From assembly GCA_023228025.1 (NCBI GenBank), contig JALOCD010000005.1:4442-68441 (forward strand): a stretch of 64,000 nucleotides of DNA. Reading direction: 5' to 3'. Below the pieces are notes generated by a model. It ran no database searches. It worked only from the letters and a program-made list of their open reading frames with translations, and was not told the origin of the DNA. The stretch comes from Prolixibacteraceae bacterium (GTDB lineage: Bacteria > Bacteroidota > Bacteroidia > Bacteroidales > Prolixibacteraceae). The translations under genes and the position numbers were made by a program. Positions 1 through 10,300 of the stretch are shown here, one piece after another; position 1 is the stretch's first letter; each line of letters starts with the position of its first letter.

Positions 1-80
1 AGGATAAAGGATAAAGTAAAAAGGGAAAAGGATAAAGTGGGGAGGAAAGAGGTTCCCTTTGATATATAGCAATAGAATAG
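1..80. repeat. A/G-rich short tandem repeat before hemL
   Basis: The first 50 bases are repeats of an AGGATAAA-like unit, which recurs near 41850-41900. No gene is visible. The rest is a short leader before hemL. Any upstream heme genes (hemA, hemB, hemC, hemD) would lie outside the window. Confidence 0.6.
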
Positions 81-1376
81 ATGCAAAATAAGCAAAGTGT
101 AGTTGCCTTCGAAAGGGCACAAAAATGTATCCCGGGCGGTGTGAATTCACCGGTAAGGGCTTTCAAAAGTGTAGGGATGAATCCGGTTTTTGTCAAAAAA
201 GCCAAAGGGACGACCATCACGGATCTGGATGGAAACCAGTACATCGACTGTCTGGCCTCCTGGGGCCCGATGCTATTTGGTCATGCCCACGAGCGGATTC
301 TTCAGGCTATCAGCGAAGCGGCAGTGAATGGAACGAGCTTTGGGGCGCCTTCCCAAGCCGAAACGGTAATGGCTGAGCTTATCGTCAAGATGGTCCCTTC
401 CATCGAGATGGTGCGGATGGTCAGTTCTGGTACCGAGGCAACGATGAGCGCCATCCGGTTGGCCCGCGGTTTCACCGGCAGGGAGGCATTTGTCAAATTT
501 GCAGGCAATTACCATGGTCACGGCGACAGCTTTTTGATCAAGGCAGGATCAGGCGCCATGACATTGGGTATTCCAAACAGTCCGGGAATTACTAAGGGTA
601 CCGCTCAGGATACCCTGATGGCCGAATACAACAATCTGGCATCCGTCGAAGCGCTCTTCAAAGCCAGGGGCAATGAAATTGCAGCCGTAATTCTTGAACC
701 GGTTGCGGGAAATATGGGTGTTGTCGTTCCAACCAAAGAATTTTTGCAGGGATTGAGGGATCTCACCACCAAATATGGGGCATTGCTGATTTTTGATGAG
801 GTAATCACTGGTTTCAGGCTTGCCAGGGGGGGCGCTCAGGAGTATTTCGGGATCCTTCCTGACTTGACTACGCTGGGAAAAATTATCGGCGGTGGTCTCC
901 CGGTAGGGGCTTATGGAGGCAGAAGGGAGATCATGGAGATGATGGCGCCCGTCGGACCTGTGTACCAGGCCGGTACCTTATCAGGAAATCCGTTGGCGAT
1001 GGCTGCCGGGATTGCCATGCTGGGTTTGATCGAAGAGACCCCTGATCTCTACACCGAAATGGAACGTAAGGCTGCCAAACTGGAAACCGGTATCCTTGAA
1101 AATCTTAAGAAAACAGGAGTCAAAGGGGTAATCAACAGGGTTGGATCCATGATGACCCTCTTTTTTACCGATGCACCTCAGGTGTCAAACCTGGATGAGG
1201 CGATGACCGCCGACACAGACCGTTATGCCGCCTTTTTTAAACAGTCACTCGAAAGCGGTATCTACCTGGCCCCATCACAATTCGAATGCCTGTTCGTCTC
1301 TTATGCCCATACTGACGAGGAGATTGATTGGATCATTGATGCCAATTTGCAGGCCTTGATGCAATTGGAAAAATAG
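81..1376 (+). CDS. hemL: glutamate-1-semialdehyde 2,1-aminomutase
   Basis: HemL converts glutamate-1-semialdehyde to 5-aminolevulinate, the committed precursor of the C5 route to tetrapyrroles, in the cytosol. The 431-residue protein has the family's usual length and starts with the typical [11 protein letters not shown] stretch. The class III aminotransferase fold is clear: [18 protein letters not shown] binds the PLP phosphate, [12 protein letters not shown] holds the PLP-ring aspartate, and LGKIIGGG carries the Schiff-base lysine (K267). It is followed 160 bases later by hemE and then the rest of the late heme pathway, so it fits a heme gene string. The gap to hemE holds an inverted repeat, so the two may not be strictly co-transcribed. 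Identification is very secure. Confidence 0.97.
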   Translation: MQNKQSVVAFERAQKCIPGGVNSPVRAFKSVGMNPVFVKKAKGTTITDLDGNQYIDCLASWGPMLFGHAHERILQAISEAAVNGTSFGAPSQAETVMAELIVKMVPSIEMVRMVSSGTEATMSAIRLARGFTGREAFVKFAGNYHGHGDSFLIKAGSGAMTLGIPNSPGITKGTAQDTLMAEYNNLASVEALFKARGNEIAAVILEPVAGNMGVVVPTKEFLQGLRDLTTKYGALLIFDEVITGFRLARGGAQEYFGILPDLTTLGKIIGGGLPVGAYGGRREIMEMMAPVGPVYQAGTLSGNPLAMAAGIAMLGLIEETPDLYTEMERKAAKLETGILENLKKTGVKGVINRVGSMMTLFFTDAPQVSNLDEAMTADTDRYAAFFKQSLESGIYLAPSQFECLFVSYAHTDEEIDWIIDANLQALMQLEK

Positions 1377-1395
1377 AAACAGATTTTGCTTTGAG

Positions 1396-1476
1396 CCCTT
1401 TGTGTATGCCTTTGAGTCCTTCGTGGTTATGATTGTAATATTTCACCACTAAGGGCACTAAGTAAGACACAAAGGG
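1396..1476. repeat. CACAAAG-type intergenic inverted repeat
   Basis: Perfect 10-base arms CCCTTTGTGT (1396-1405) and ACACAAAGGG (1467-1476) enclose further CACTAAG/CTTTG words between hemL and hemE. Relatives occur at 35391-35480 and 38495-38576. It could act as an attenuating hairpin or be a mobile intergenic element; function unknown. Confidence 0.6.
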
Positions 1477-1536
1477 AAACACAAAGTAAGGGATTGAATC
1501 ACAATTTAAATCGCAATGATTGCGAATCAAAAAAAA

Positions 1537-2571
1537 ATGAGCAAATCTTTATTTTTAGATACCATCTATGGGAAATCAACCGTCCGACCGCCGGTTTGGT
1601 TTATGCGACAGGCAGGCAGGGTATTGCCCAACTACCTGAAACTTCGCGAGAAGCATACCTTTTCCGAGTTGATGCACTCCCCTAAGCTAGCCGCAGAGGT
1701 TACACTGATGCCGGTTTACGACCTTGGGGTCGATGCTGCAATACTCTTTTCAGATATATTGGTAATACCAGCCGCCCTGGGAATGAGCCTGAATTTTACC
1801 GACTCCGGACCAAAATTCGATGTCGCCCTGAAGGAGTTAGAGGATCCGTCACTTATTCTCAATCCTGATGCCTCGAAATTGACCTATATCTACGATGCCA
1901 TTGATGAGATTATCCGTACAAAACCTGCTGATATTCCTTTGATTGGCTTCTGTGGCGCCCCTTTTACAACCCTCTGCTACATGGTTCAGGGATTGAGCTC
2001 CAACCACACCTTCCCTGAGGCAGTTGCTTTGTTGTACCGGGACAGAAAAATAGCCCATAAGTTGCTGAACGCGATTACGGAACTCTCCGTGGAATATGCG
2101 AAAAACCAGGTTCGACATGGCGTTTCGGCTTTTCAGATATTCGAAACACACGCAGGGTTAATTCCTTCTGATCTCTACCAGGAGATGATGATGCCTTATG
2201 TCAGGCGAATAGCCGTGGCCGCGAGGGAAGAGGGCTGTCCGGTGATATTTTTGCCAAAAGGGCTTGGATACGGCGTAAAGCACATTCAGCCTGAAGATGC
2301 CGATTTTTTGAGTGTCGACTGGCAGATGCCGATTACGGAAGCTCGAACATTGGTCCACAAAGAGATAGGTTTGCAGGGAAACCTTGATCCCAGGTTATTG
2401 TTCGCGGATCAGGCGACCATCGTGGAAACCCTCGAAAAATATGTTGATTTTGGTTCAAAGGAACAAAAATGGATCTTTAACCTGGGACATGGTTTTATGC
2501 CGGGTATTCCGTTTGAAAACGCCAAACTGGTGGTAGACTGGATCAAAGGAACCAATTGGAAGAGGGGTTAG
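1537..2571 (+). CDS. hemE: uroporphyrinogen decarboxylase
   Basis: HemE removes four carboxyl groups from uroporphyrinogen III to give coproporphyrinogen III. The N-terminal signature RPPVWFMRQAGRVLP contains the substrate-binding arginines, and GFCGAPFTTLCYM and FNLGHGFMPGIP are further family motifs. An in-frame ATG lies seven codons upstream at 1516, but the ATG at 1537 gives MSKSLFLDT, with 19 residues before the PPVW signature as is usual for this family, so 1537 is preferred. hemN begins three bases after its stop codon, showing tight coupling in the heme operon. Identification is very secure; only the start is in doubt. Confidence 0.96.
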   Translation: MSKSLFLDTIYGKSTVRPPVWFMRQAGRVLPNYLKLREKHTFSELMHSPKLAAEVTLMPVYDLGVDAAILFSDILVIPAALGMSLNFTDSGPKFDVALKELEDPSLILNPDASKLTYIYDAIDEIIRTKPADIPLIGFCGAPFTTLCYMVQGLSSNHTFPEAVALLYRDRKIAHKLLNAITELSVEYAKNQVRHGVSAFQIFETHAGLIPSDLYQEMMMPYVRRIAVAAREEGCPVIFLPKGLGYGVKHIQPEDADFLSVDWQMPITEARTLVHKEIGLQGNLDPRLLFADQATIVETLEKYVDFGSKEQKWIFNLGHGFMPGIPFENAKLVVDWIKGTNWKRG

Positions 2572-2574
2572 GCC

Positions 2575-3951
2575 ATGGAAATAAATACTGAATTTCTTCA
2601 CAAATACAATGTGTCAGGACCAAGGTACACCAGCTATCCTCCGGCCAATTTTTTTAACGAGGTTTTTACTGCAGTGGATTATATTCGCGAGTTGAAAGAG
2701 TCTAACCATCAAAAGCCCGAAAACATTTCCCTGTATATCCACATTCCATTTTGCCCGAAACGGTGCCATTTTTGTGGCTGTTCCACAGTGATTGCTCAGC
2801 GTAAACTGGTTGTTGAAAGGTATATACAGGCGCTAAAAACAGAAATCAAGCTGGTTGCTTCCCATTTGGATGGTTCACGGCCCGTTACCCAGATTCATTG
2901 GGGAGGCGGTACCCCCAACTCCATTTCGATGGGTTACATCCGGGAGATCATGGATTGGATCCGGCAGCATTTCACCATGAGCGAAAAAGCCGAAATCGCG
3001 ATGGAATGCAGTCCGGCCTACCTGGATTACCCTCATATCGACCAGCTTGCCGATATGGGATTTAACAGGATCAGCCTTGGAATCCAGGATTTCAGGGAGG
3101 ATGTTTTGAACGTCGTGAACAGGGATGTCCCCAGGCATCCGGTCAACGAAGTGGTGGCCTACCTGAGAACGAAGGGGTTCAGGGGTATCAACCTTGATTT
3201 TATCTACGGACTTCCCATGCAGACGTTGGAAAGCTTCAAAAATACCATCGATCAGGCCATTGCCATCCGGCCCGACCGTATTGTGACCTTCTCCTATGCG
3301 CATGTTCCGTGGGTGAAGGTAGCCCAGAAACAGCTTGAAGCCATCGGTCTACCCGATGCCAATGATAAGATGAAGCTATTTCTCCAGGCTACTGCACAAT
3401 TGAAAGAGGCCGGTTATTGTTCCATCGGGATAGACCATTTTACACTGCCCGACGACGATCTCACCAAGGCATTCAACAACAAACAACTCCACCGTAATTT
3501 TCAGGGATACTGTACATTGGAAACTACCGGACAGGTGTATGCTTTTGGTGCATCTTCGATCAGTCAGCTTTGGGGTGCTTATGCTCAAAATCACAAGGAT
3601 ATCACCAAGTACATGGATGCGATCGAATCAACCGGAACGGCGATCGAAAGAGGCTACAAGCTAAGCAAGCAGGAACTGATCGTCCGAACGGTCATCAACT
3701 GCATCATGTGCAACGGATTGCTGGATTTAGACGAAATATCCAAGGAATTTGAACTCTCCCTGGACGAACTGAAAAACATGCTCGGCTATGATCCCTCAAA
3801 ATTTGAGAATTTTATTGAAGATGGCCTGATGCATTTGGATAACAATCGAATAAGATTGACAGAAAAAGGCTTTCTTTGTGCCCGGAATATCGCCATGACT
3901 TTGGATCCGGCCTTGAAGAGCGGTGAAGGAGTTTATTCGAAAACAGTCTGA
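2575..3951 (+). CDS. hemN: oxygen-independent coproporphyrinogen III oxidase
   Basis: This radical-SAM enzyme decarboxylates coproporphyrinogen III to protoporphyrinogen IX without oxygen. The 458-residue length and the N-terminal YNVSGPRYTSYPPA segment are typical of true HemN rather than the shorter HemW heme chaperone. The [4Fe-4S] ligands are C60, C64 and C67 in PFCPKRCHFCGCS, followed by the SAM-binding GGGTPN motif. The C-terminal HemN domain (about residues 360-440) is complete. It begins three bases after hemE. With a FAD-type protoporphyrinogen oxidase downstream, the cell seems to combine an oxygen-independent step with one that normally uses oxygen or a quinone-like acceptor. Confidence 0.96.
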   Translation: MEINTEFLHKYNVSGPRYTSYPPANFFNEVFTAVDYIRELKESNHQKPENISLYIHIPFCPKRCHFCGCSTVIAQRKLVVERYIQALKTEIKLVASHLDGSRPVTQIHWGGGTPNSISMGYIREIMDWIRQHFTMSEKAEIAMECSPAYLDYPHIDQLADMGFNRISLGIQDFREDVLNVVNRDVPRHPVNEVVAYLRTKGFRGINLDFIYGLPMQTLESFKNTIDQAIAIRPDRIVTFSYAHVPWVKVAQKQLEAIGLPDANDKMKLFLQATAQLKEAGYCSIGIDHFTLPDDDLTKAFNNKQLHRNFQGYCTLETTGQVYAFGASSISQLWGAYAQNHKDITKYMDAIESTGTAIERGYKLSKQELIVRTVINCIMCNGLLDLDEISKEFELSLDELKNMLGYDPSKFENFIEDGLMHLDNNRIRLTEKGFLCARNIAMTLDPALKSGEGVYSKTV

Positions 3952-3970
3952 ATTTGATCTAATAAAAAAG

Positions 3971-4144
3971 TTACACAGAGTTGCACAGAGAAGCACAGAG
4001 TTTCACAGAGGACAATTTCCAATTGTTTGAAGGGTTTAAAAAGTTTGAAGGGTTACGCTTTTTGAACAATTCAAACTCAATAAAGATCATAAGCATTTCT
4101 ATATCTCTGTGTAACTCTGTGCTTCTCTGTGCAACTCTGTGTAA
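3971..4144. repeat. CACAGAG intergenic element with 30-bp perfect terminal inverted repeat
   Basis: Between hemN and hemH, bases 3971-4000 (four CACAGAG words counting the next unit) are exactly the reverse complement of 4115-4144. The 30-base arms contain a 10-base direct periodicity. In RNA this would form a long stem and could terminate or stabilise transcripts. A second element of the same style lies after hemY at 6483-6705. It resembles a miniature inverted-repeat element but no target duplication is obvious. Confidence 0.8.
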
Positions 4145-4160
4145 TATTTAATTAGCTGAA

Positions 4161-5090
4161 ATGATAAAAGGGGTAATGTTGGTCAATATGGGTGGTCCCG
4201 ATTCGCCCGGGGAGCTGAAAATGTTTCTATCCCGGATGTTTAAGGATCCTGCGATTCTTCCTTACAGCAAGCCGGTAAGGCACCTCCTTTCGTATATAAT
4301 CAGCCGGTCCCGATATAAAAAATCATGGAAAAAATACCAGATGATCGGTGGAACGCCACTGGTCCGGTCTACTTGTCATACGGCCAGGGCGCTGCAAGCT
4401 CTTTTGGGTACATCCTATGCCGTTAAGTATGCTTTTTCCTATTCTTCCCCCTTTATCCAAGATACGCTGTACGATTTTAAAAGTGAGGGAATCAGCGAGA
4501 TCATTGCCATTCCGCTTTATCCTCAGTCCAGTTTTACGACCACTTCAAGCGTAAAAGCTGATATAAAAAAGGTTGCCGATAAAGATCCTTTCTTCAAAAT
4601 AACGGTACAGGAGGAGTTTTATGCGCACCCGGATTTTGTCGCATTCTGGATCTTCAATATTAAAAAGCACCTACAAGAACATGGGATCGAAAATCCAACC
4701 CTGGTATTCAGCGCCCATTCCATTCCTGAATACTATGTTTTGAAGGGTGATACCTACCCAACCGGCATTATCAACAGTGCTGCGCTGATTGCAGAAAAAC
4801 TCGGATACCATTACGAAGCTGCTTTTCAGTCGGGCATGAAAAGAGGTGCCTGGATTGGTCCGGATGTCAGGGAGCATATGAAAACCATGGCAGAGGAGGG
4901 TATTGACGACCTGGTCATTGTACCGATTAGCTTTGTACACGAAAACCTGGAAACCATGTACGATCTGGACCATGAACTTATACCTTATGCTAAGGAGGTT
5001 CTTGGTATCAAAAATATTTCGAGAGTCAAATTACCCGAAGCTGATCTGCTTTTTGTAAGCATGTTGACCGATTTAGTTCTGAAATCATGA
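4161..5090 (+). CDS. hemH: ferrochelatase
   Basis: HemH inserts Fe(II) into protoporphyrin IX to make protoheme. The 309 residues are slightly short for the family but cover both lobes. Visible landmarks are the N-terminal GVMLVNMGGPDSP, the GGTPL loop, PLYPQSSFTTTSS, the catalytic histidine in LVFSAHSIPE, and a C-terminal VPISFVHENLETMYDLD carrying the conserved HxxLETxxElD-like metal-site segment. The stop overlaps the start of the oxidase gene by four bases (ATGA), so the two are translationally coupled. A long inverted-repeat element lies just upstream. Identification is secure. Confidence 0.96.
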   Translation: MIKGVMLVNMGGPDSPGELKMFLSRMFKDPAILPYSKPVRHLLSYIISRSRYKKSWKKYQMIGGTPLVRSTCHTARALQALLGTSYAVKYAFSYSSPFIQDTLYDFKSEGISEIIAIPLYPQSSFTTTSSVKADIKKVADKDPFFKITVQEEFYAHPDFVAFWIFNIKKHLQEHGIENPTLVFSAHSIPEYYVLKGDTYPTGIINSAALIAEKLGYHYEAAFQSGMKRGAWIGPDVREHMKTMAEEGIDDLVIVPISFVHENLETMYDLDHELIPYAKEVLGIKNISRVKLPEADLLFVSMLTDLVLKS

Positions 5091-6442
5091 GGGAAGTAGT
5101 AATAATTGGCGCCGGTCTGACCGGCTTGACCACCGCATTTCACTTGAAAAAGAGAGAATTGGACTTTGTCGTGTTTGAACAGGCAAACCGTGCCGGTGGA
5201 GTGATCCACAGTGTCAGCGAAAACGGTTTCCTGTACGAAGAGGGGCCCAACTCCGGGGTTATTTCCAATGCTGAAGTTCTTCACCTTTTTGAGGATTTGG
5301 GAGCGGATTGTGAGATGGAAGTGGCCGCTAGTGCCGTCAAAAAGAGATATGTACTGAAAAATGGAAAATGGGAGGCGCTTCCCGGCGGACTTAAATCTGC
5401 AGTGATTACGCCACTCTTCAGTCTGAAAGATAAATTTCGCATACTGCTTGAACCCTTCAGACCGAAGGGAAAAGATCCCCATGAGACGTTGGCAGGACTT
5501 GTCAGAAGACGATTGGGCAAAAGTTTTTTAAATTACGCCATCGATCCATTTATTATTGGCGTTTATGCCGGTGATCCGGGTAGGCTGGTCCCAAAATACG
5601 CGCTGCCAAAACTCTATCAGTTGGAGCAACAATACGGCAGTTTTATCGGGGGGAGCATCAAAAAGCAGTTTCAGCCTAAAACGGAAGAGATGAAGAAGGT
5701 CACCCGGTGTGTGTTTTCTGTCAAAGGAGGCCTTTCTGTTTTGATCGATGGGCTGGTAAAACATATCGGGAATGAGCGCATACTTTTAAATTCAAGCAAG
5801 ATAACGGTTAAGCCGATCGCGGATCACTTTGAAGTTTCTTATCTGAACAACCAGGGCGAACCCATTTCGATTGAGGCCAGAAAGGTTATCTCGACAGTTG
5901 GGGCCCATCAGTTGGATCAGATCATGCCATTTATAGATTCAGTATCCCTGGCAAAAATTGGCTCCCTGCATTACACAAAAGTTCTCGAAGTAATTGTTGG
6001 GTTCAAGGAGTGGAAAGGGATGAACCTGGATGCATTTGGCGGGTTGATCCCATTTGTCGAAAAGCGTGATTTGTTGGGGGCCCTTTTTATGTCAGCCCTA
6101 TTTAAAGACAGGGCTCCTGAGGGTGGCGCACTCTTCTCCATCTTCATGGGAGGTGTCAGGCGACAAGATATTTATCAACTACCGGATGATGAGGTGCAAA
6201 AGATTGTCGGCATGGAATTTTGCGATTTGATGAAGGTGACAGATTTTCAACCCGAGCTTTTCAAGATTATCCGCCATCCCTATGCTATTCCACAATACGA
6301 GGCAGATAGCGGGGAACGGTTTAGTACCATTGTTGCCATCGAGCAAAAATACCCTGGTTTGGTCATTGGTGGAAATCTCAGGGATGGGATTGGCATGGCC
6401 GACAGGATTTTGCAGGGGAAAAAACTCTCGGACGTAGTCTGA
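5087..6442 (+). CDS. hemY: protoporphyrinogen oxidase, FAD-dependent HemY type
   Basis: It oxidises protoporphyrinogen IX to protoporphyrin IX, the substrate of the ferrochelatase encoded just before it. The N-terminus VVIIGAGLTGLTTAFHL is the FAD-binding Rossmann motif and is followed by the expected acidic residue in FVVFEQANRAGG. The C-terminal YPGLVIGGNLRDGIGMADRI is the second FAD contact found in HemY/PPOX proteins. At 451 residues it has the normal length. It is not the flavodoxin-like HemG nor the membrane HemJ type. The ATGA overlap with hemH supports coupled expression. Some databases use the symbol hemG for this class. Confidence 0.94.
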   Translation: MREVVIIGAGLTGLTTAFHLKKRELDFVVFEQANRAGGVIHSVSENGFLYEEGPNSGVISNAEVLHLFEDLGADCEMEVAASAVKKRYVLKNGKWEALPGGLKSAVITPLFSLKDKFRILLEPFRPKGKDPHETLAGLVRRRLGKSFLNYAIDPFIIGVYAGDPGRLVPKYALPKLYQLEQQYGSFIGGSIKKQFQPKTEEMKKVTRCVFSVKGGLSVLIDGLVKHIGNERILLNSSKITVKPIADHFEVSYLNNQGEPISIEARKVISTVGAHQLDQIMPFIDSVSLAKIGSLHYTKVLEVIVGFKEWKGMNLDAFGGLIPFVEKRDLLGALFMSALFKDRAPEGGALFSIFMGGVRRQDIYQLPDDEVQKIVGMEFCDLMKVTDFQPELFKIIRHPYAIPQYEADSGERFSTIVAIEQKYPGLVIGGNLRDGIGMADRILQGKKLSDVV

Positions 6443-6779
6443 AAAAAAGATCTGTCTTAAAATGAGAAGCTGTTTAAATTTCTTACACAGAGAATTTATT
6501 ACTCCATAATTAAACTAAAAATGGCTTTGAAATTCTCGCTTTAGTTAAAATACGCTTGAGGAAACGACGAGTTACACAGAGAGAAAAATCGCTTGCGATT
6601 TTCCAATTCTGTGTAACTCCGGGGTTTCTCTCATGAAATCACCTAATTGCAGAAATTTCTATAAACCCTATATTTTCGATTAATAGAAAATTATTCTCTG
6701 TGTAATATTTTTAAACAGTCTCTGATTTTTTGATTAGGGACTCATTAATTCTTTATTTTTGTTTGATAATCTGTTCGTC
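6443..6779. repeat. hemY downstream region: nested inverted repeats and a promoter
   Basis: The 337-base gap holds no gene. An outer pair TTACACAGAGAAT (6483-6495) and its complement (6693-6705) flank an inner hairpin: GAGTTACACAGA (6569-6580) with TCTGTGTAACTC (6608-6619), and inside it AAAATCGC/GCGATTTT (6585-6602). This is a second CACAGAG-family element, likely to end the heme transcript. The last 50 bases contain the promoter described separately. Confidence 0.7.
6729..6761 (+). promoter_or_regulatory. Bacteroidota-type promoter
   Basis: TTTG at 6729-6732 and TATTTTTG at 6754-6761 are separated by 21 bases, matching the Bacteroidota -33 TTTG / -7 TAnnTTTG pattern. The -7 element ends 18 bases before the ATG of the membrane protein at 6780. 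Seen by pattern only. Confidence 0.5.
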
Positions 6780-7244
6780 ATGACTTTAGCTACCCTACTC
6801 ATCGAGGATCATCAGATCATAAAATATGTTCACACGATCATTAGTGGCTGCTTTATGATCATTGCAGTCTGGCTGTTTTACAGGTCGTTGCGCGGATATT
6901 TCAAGAATCTGGCATACACTCGTTTGGATAAATTTCTATCCTACGCATTTATTGTCAATCTCTATCTTCAACTCGTTTTCGGTCTTTTGCTGATGGCAAA
7001 TCCTGCTGCTGTTCCTGGTCAGGAGGTTGTTGGTCAGGATATTACCATGAAGTTGGTCACCAAGCGGTTCTGGCCAATTGAGCACATAGTTTTGATGCTG
7101 TTCGCCCTGTTTATCGCCAACCTTGGATTGGTACTTTCGAACAACTCTCTGATTGACAAGGAGAAACACCGAAAAGTCCTTGTTTACTATGCCATCGCAA
7201 TAGCGATAATTGGATTGTCGCTGGGCTCGACTTATCTGGAATAA
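6780..7244 (+). CDS. small four-helix integral membrane protein, possibly heme-binding
   Basis: The 154-residue protein has about four hydrophobic helices: YVHTIISGCFMIIAVWLFY, a second around FLSYAFIVNLYLQLVFGLLL, a third in IEHIVLMLFALFIANLGL and a last in VLVYYAIAIAIIGLSLG. Histidines sit at the edges of helices one and three (KYVHTII, PIEHIVL), which would allow b-type heme ligation, as in unnamed Bacteroidota 'cytochrome B' membrane proteins; that is inference. The ATG at 6780 is preferred to a TTG at 6759 because it fits the promoter at 6729-6761. It follows the heme genes but has its own promoter. Function is not established. Confidence 0.7.
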   Translation: MTLATLLIEDHQIIKYVHTIISGCFMIIAVWLFYRSLRGYFKNLAYTRLDKFLSYAFIVNLYLQLVFGLLLMANPAAVPGQEVVGQDITMKLVTKRFWPIEHIVLMLFALFIANLGLVLSNNSLIDKEKHRKVLVYYAIAIAIIGLSLGSTYLE

Positions 7245-7384
7245 TTACGAATTTCAAATTACGAAATTCATGCCTTCATATTGTATAAGTTGGAAGATGA
7301 GACCATGTATTAGATGCTTAGCATTTTTGTAAATATCCTTATCCAATGAATTCTATCTGGTCTCTCAATTCTTAAGCGAATAAA

Positions 7385-10300
7385 CTATTTAATTACAAGA
7401 CCCCCTGACGGTAGAGTTATCATAAAGGTTGTTCCTTTGCCCACCATACTTGACACCCGAATTTCACCTTTATTCCGTTCAATAAACTCTTTACAAATTA
7501 TCATCCCCAACCCGGTGCCTGTTTCGCCTGAAGTTCCTTTCGTTGAATGGTTTTCGTCAATCTTAAATAATTTTTTAATTTGCTCATTGTTCATCCCAAC
7601 TCCCTGGTCTTTTATGCTGATATCAACAAAATCGCTTCTTATAACGGAGCTTATTTGAACCGATGAACCTTTTTTAGAAAACTTGATGGAATTTGTCAAC
7701 AAATTCCGAAGAACTGTATCGATCATGTTCTTATCGGCGTATATGGTTTGTGATTCATCTACTTCGTCGAACATGATGTTGATCAATTTATTTTCTGCAA
7801 AGGTTCTCAGCAGTAAAACAGTCGAGCCGATCATGTCCTTAACATTAATTTCCTGAGAATTAAGTGTTATTTTGTTGGTTTGAGTAAGAGCCCAAGCCAA
7901 CAGGTTTTCGATTAAGTTATAGGCCGTTTGAGAAGATTTCTGAATAATTGTTAAATATTCACGTTTTTCTTCTTCGTTTAGTTCATCATAATCGTCAATT
8001 AGAATATTAATAAATCCAAGGATCGAATTAAACGGATTTTTCAAATCGTGGGCGACAATGGAGAATAGTTTATTTTTAGTTTGATTGGCAATATCCAATT
8101 CCACATTTTGTTTTTCGATGGCTATGTTTTTCATCATCATTTTTTCCCTGTTTTTTTCCAACTCGCCATTTGCCGTCCTGAGTTCGGTTGTTCGATCTAA
8201 AACGGCTTTTTCCAATACCCGGTGTTGTTGCTTAAGGTTATTGATCCTCCAGAAATAGAAGGATAGAAAAGATGCTAACAGGAGAAAAGCCAATGAAATT
8301 CGGAACCACCAGCGATTCCAATAGGGAGGAACAATGGTCACTTTAATGGTTCTTGGATTTTCATTCCATACGCCATCGTTATTCGTAGCTTTGACCATAA
8401 ATGTATAAGTGCCCGGATCAGGCTTGGTATAGCTGGCAATCCTACGGTCATAGTTCGTGTAAATCCAGTCTTTGTCATATCCATCTAATTTGTAGGCAAA
8501 TTTGGCTTTTTGGGGGTATGTATAATTTAACGCATTAAAACAAAATGAGAAAACCGCATTGTTATAGTTTAGAACTATTTCATCGGTCTCATCTATGACC
8601 TGTTTTAAAGGAGAGTTTGGAGTGCGAACCGATACTGGTATGTTGAACAATTGAAATTCGTTGATGGTAACACGGGGAATGTATGTGTTTTGAGCAAGTC
8701 TGTCAGGATTAAAAGTAAAAAAACCATTAAAGCCTCCTAAGTAAAAGATGCCATCAGATGCTTTCAGCGCCGAAATAATTGCAAAATTAGTTGCATTGTT
8801 GCCATGAGGCAAATAGTTATGTGTAAATTCTTTTCGTACAACATCGAATTTACTTAGCCCTCCGTACGAGGCAACCCATATATTGCCCCTTTTGTCTTCT
8901 AAGACACTGGTTATCCGATTAGTAGAGAGTCCGGTGCTTTTATCAAATTTTTCGATTGTACGACTGGCATTCATTTTCAATAATCCTTTGCTGCTGGAAC
9001 TAAACCAGTAATTTCCCTTGGTATCGCGACAGGCATCGTTCAGGTATATGTAATCAAGTGCATCCCATTTTTTGAAAGACTTGGTTTCCGTCTGCCAGGT
9101 ACAATATCCAATGTTGGTGAGGAACCCAAACTCTTGGCCAAACTTTTTAATCCCATGTACCTGATTATTCAGTATGCTTGCAGGGTTGCCTGGATCATTA
9201 CGGTATCGTTCGATCACCCCCTTGTTGATGTCGAAAACATCCACTCCGTGATCCATTAAATAGGCCATCCAAATTTGACCGTTATCGTCGAAAACCAGAT
9301 TCCAAACATTATTACTTGATATTGCAGTAGGGTCGTTCTCTTTCGAAAGATAGTGAGTAAATTTTTTTGTTTTACGATCAAACTTGTTTAGCCCTGCACC
9401 CCAGGTACCCAGCCAGATATCGTGGTTTTTATCTTCACCAATGCACAATAGCACATTGCCGCTAATCGATGTAGGATCATCGGGGTTATGCACATAGTTT
9501 GTGAACGATTTGGTTTTAGGATTGAAAACACTCAATCCACCGCCATCGGTGCCGAGCCAGATAAGCCCTTGCGAATCTTCGAAGATGCGATAGACAATAT
9601 TGTACACGAGCGAATTATTATTATACGCCTGGTGCAAGTATTTGGTGAATATCTCTTCTTTGGGATTATAAATATTTAATCCACCTGCCGAAGTTCCGAC
9701 ATAAATGATTCCCTCCACATCGATATACACAATCCAGACGCCATTGTTATTCAGGCCTTTCTCATTTTGGTCATCTTTCATGCAATATGCCATATTCATG
9801 GTTTGAAGGTCGAGGCGGTTCACCCCTCCCTGATCGACACCAATCAAAAGGTATTTGTTTTGGTCAAGGACCAAACTTGTAATTTCTTTTCCTGAAGTCC
9901 CTATGCCATCGGTTGCAACCGGAATTTTTTTGCATTCCCCACTTTGGGTGTTATAGACCATAAGTCCGGAGCCTAATGTACCTATCCAAATATGGTTACC
10001 CTCAAGTTCAATTCGTTTTTCCAGGTTTAAAGTTGAAGCGATGAACGGATGTTGATGCTTTTCAAACCGTTCTTCCTTTATTTTAAACGACCATAAAACA
10101 TCGCCTTTAGAGCCGAACCAAAGCGTGTTATCGGAGTCGTAATCGAAGTTCGTCAAAGAATTGTTGCTTTGTTTATTTAGTTCAGTAGGAAAGTAATATT
10201 GCTTAAAGTCGTTGGTTTCAGGATTGTATTTATTAAACCCGTTCATCGTGGCAATCCAAATAGTTCCGTTTTTATCTTGCAAAATGTCTCTGATTTCATT

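Noticed and set aside
2575..3951. HemW heme chaperone instead of HemN
   Set aside because: Length, the YNVSGPRYTSYPPA N-terminus and its place in the heme operon fit true HemN; HemW is shorter and lacks this N-terminus.
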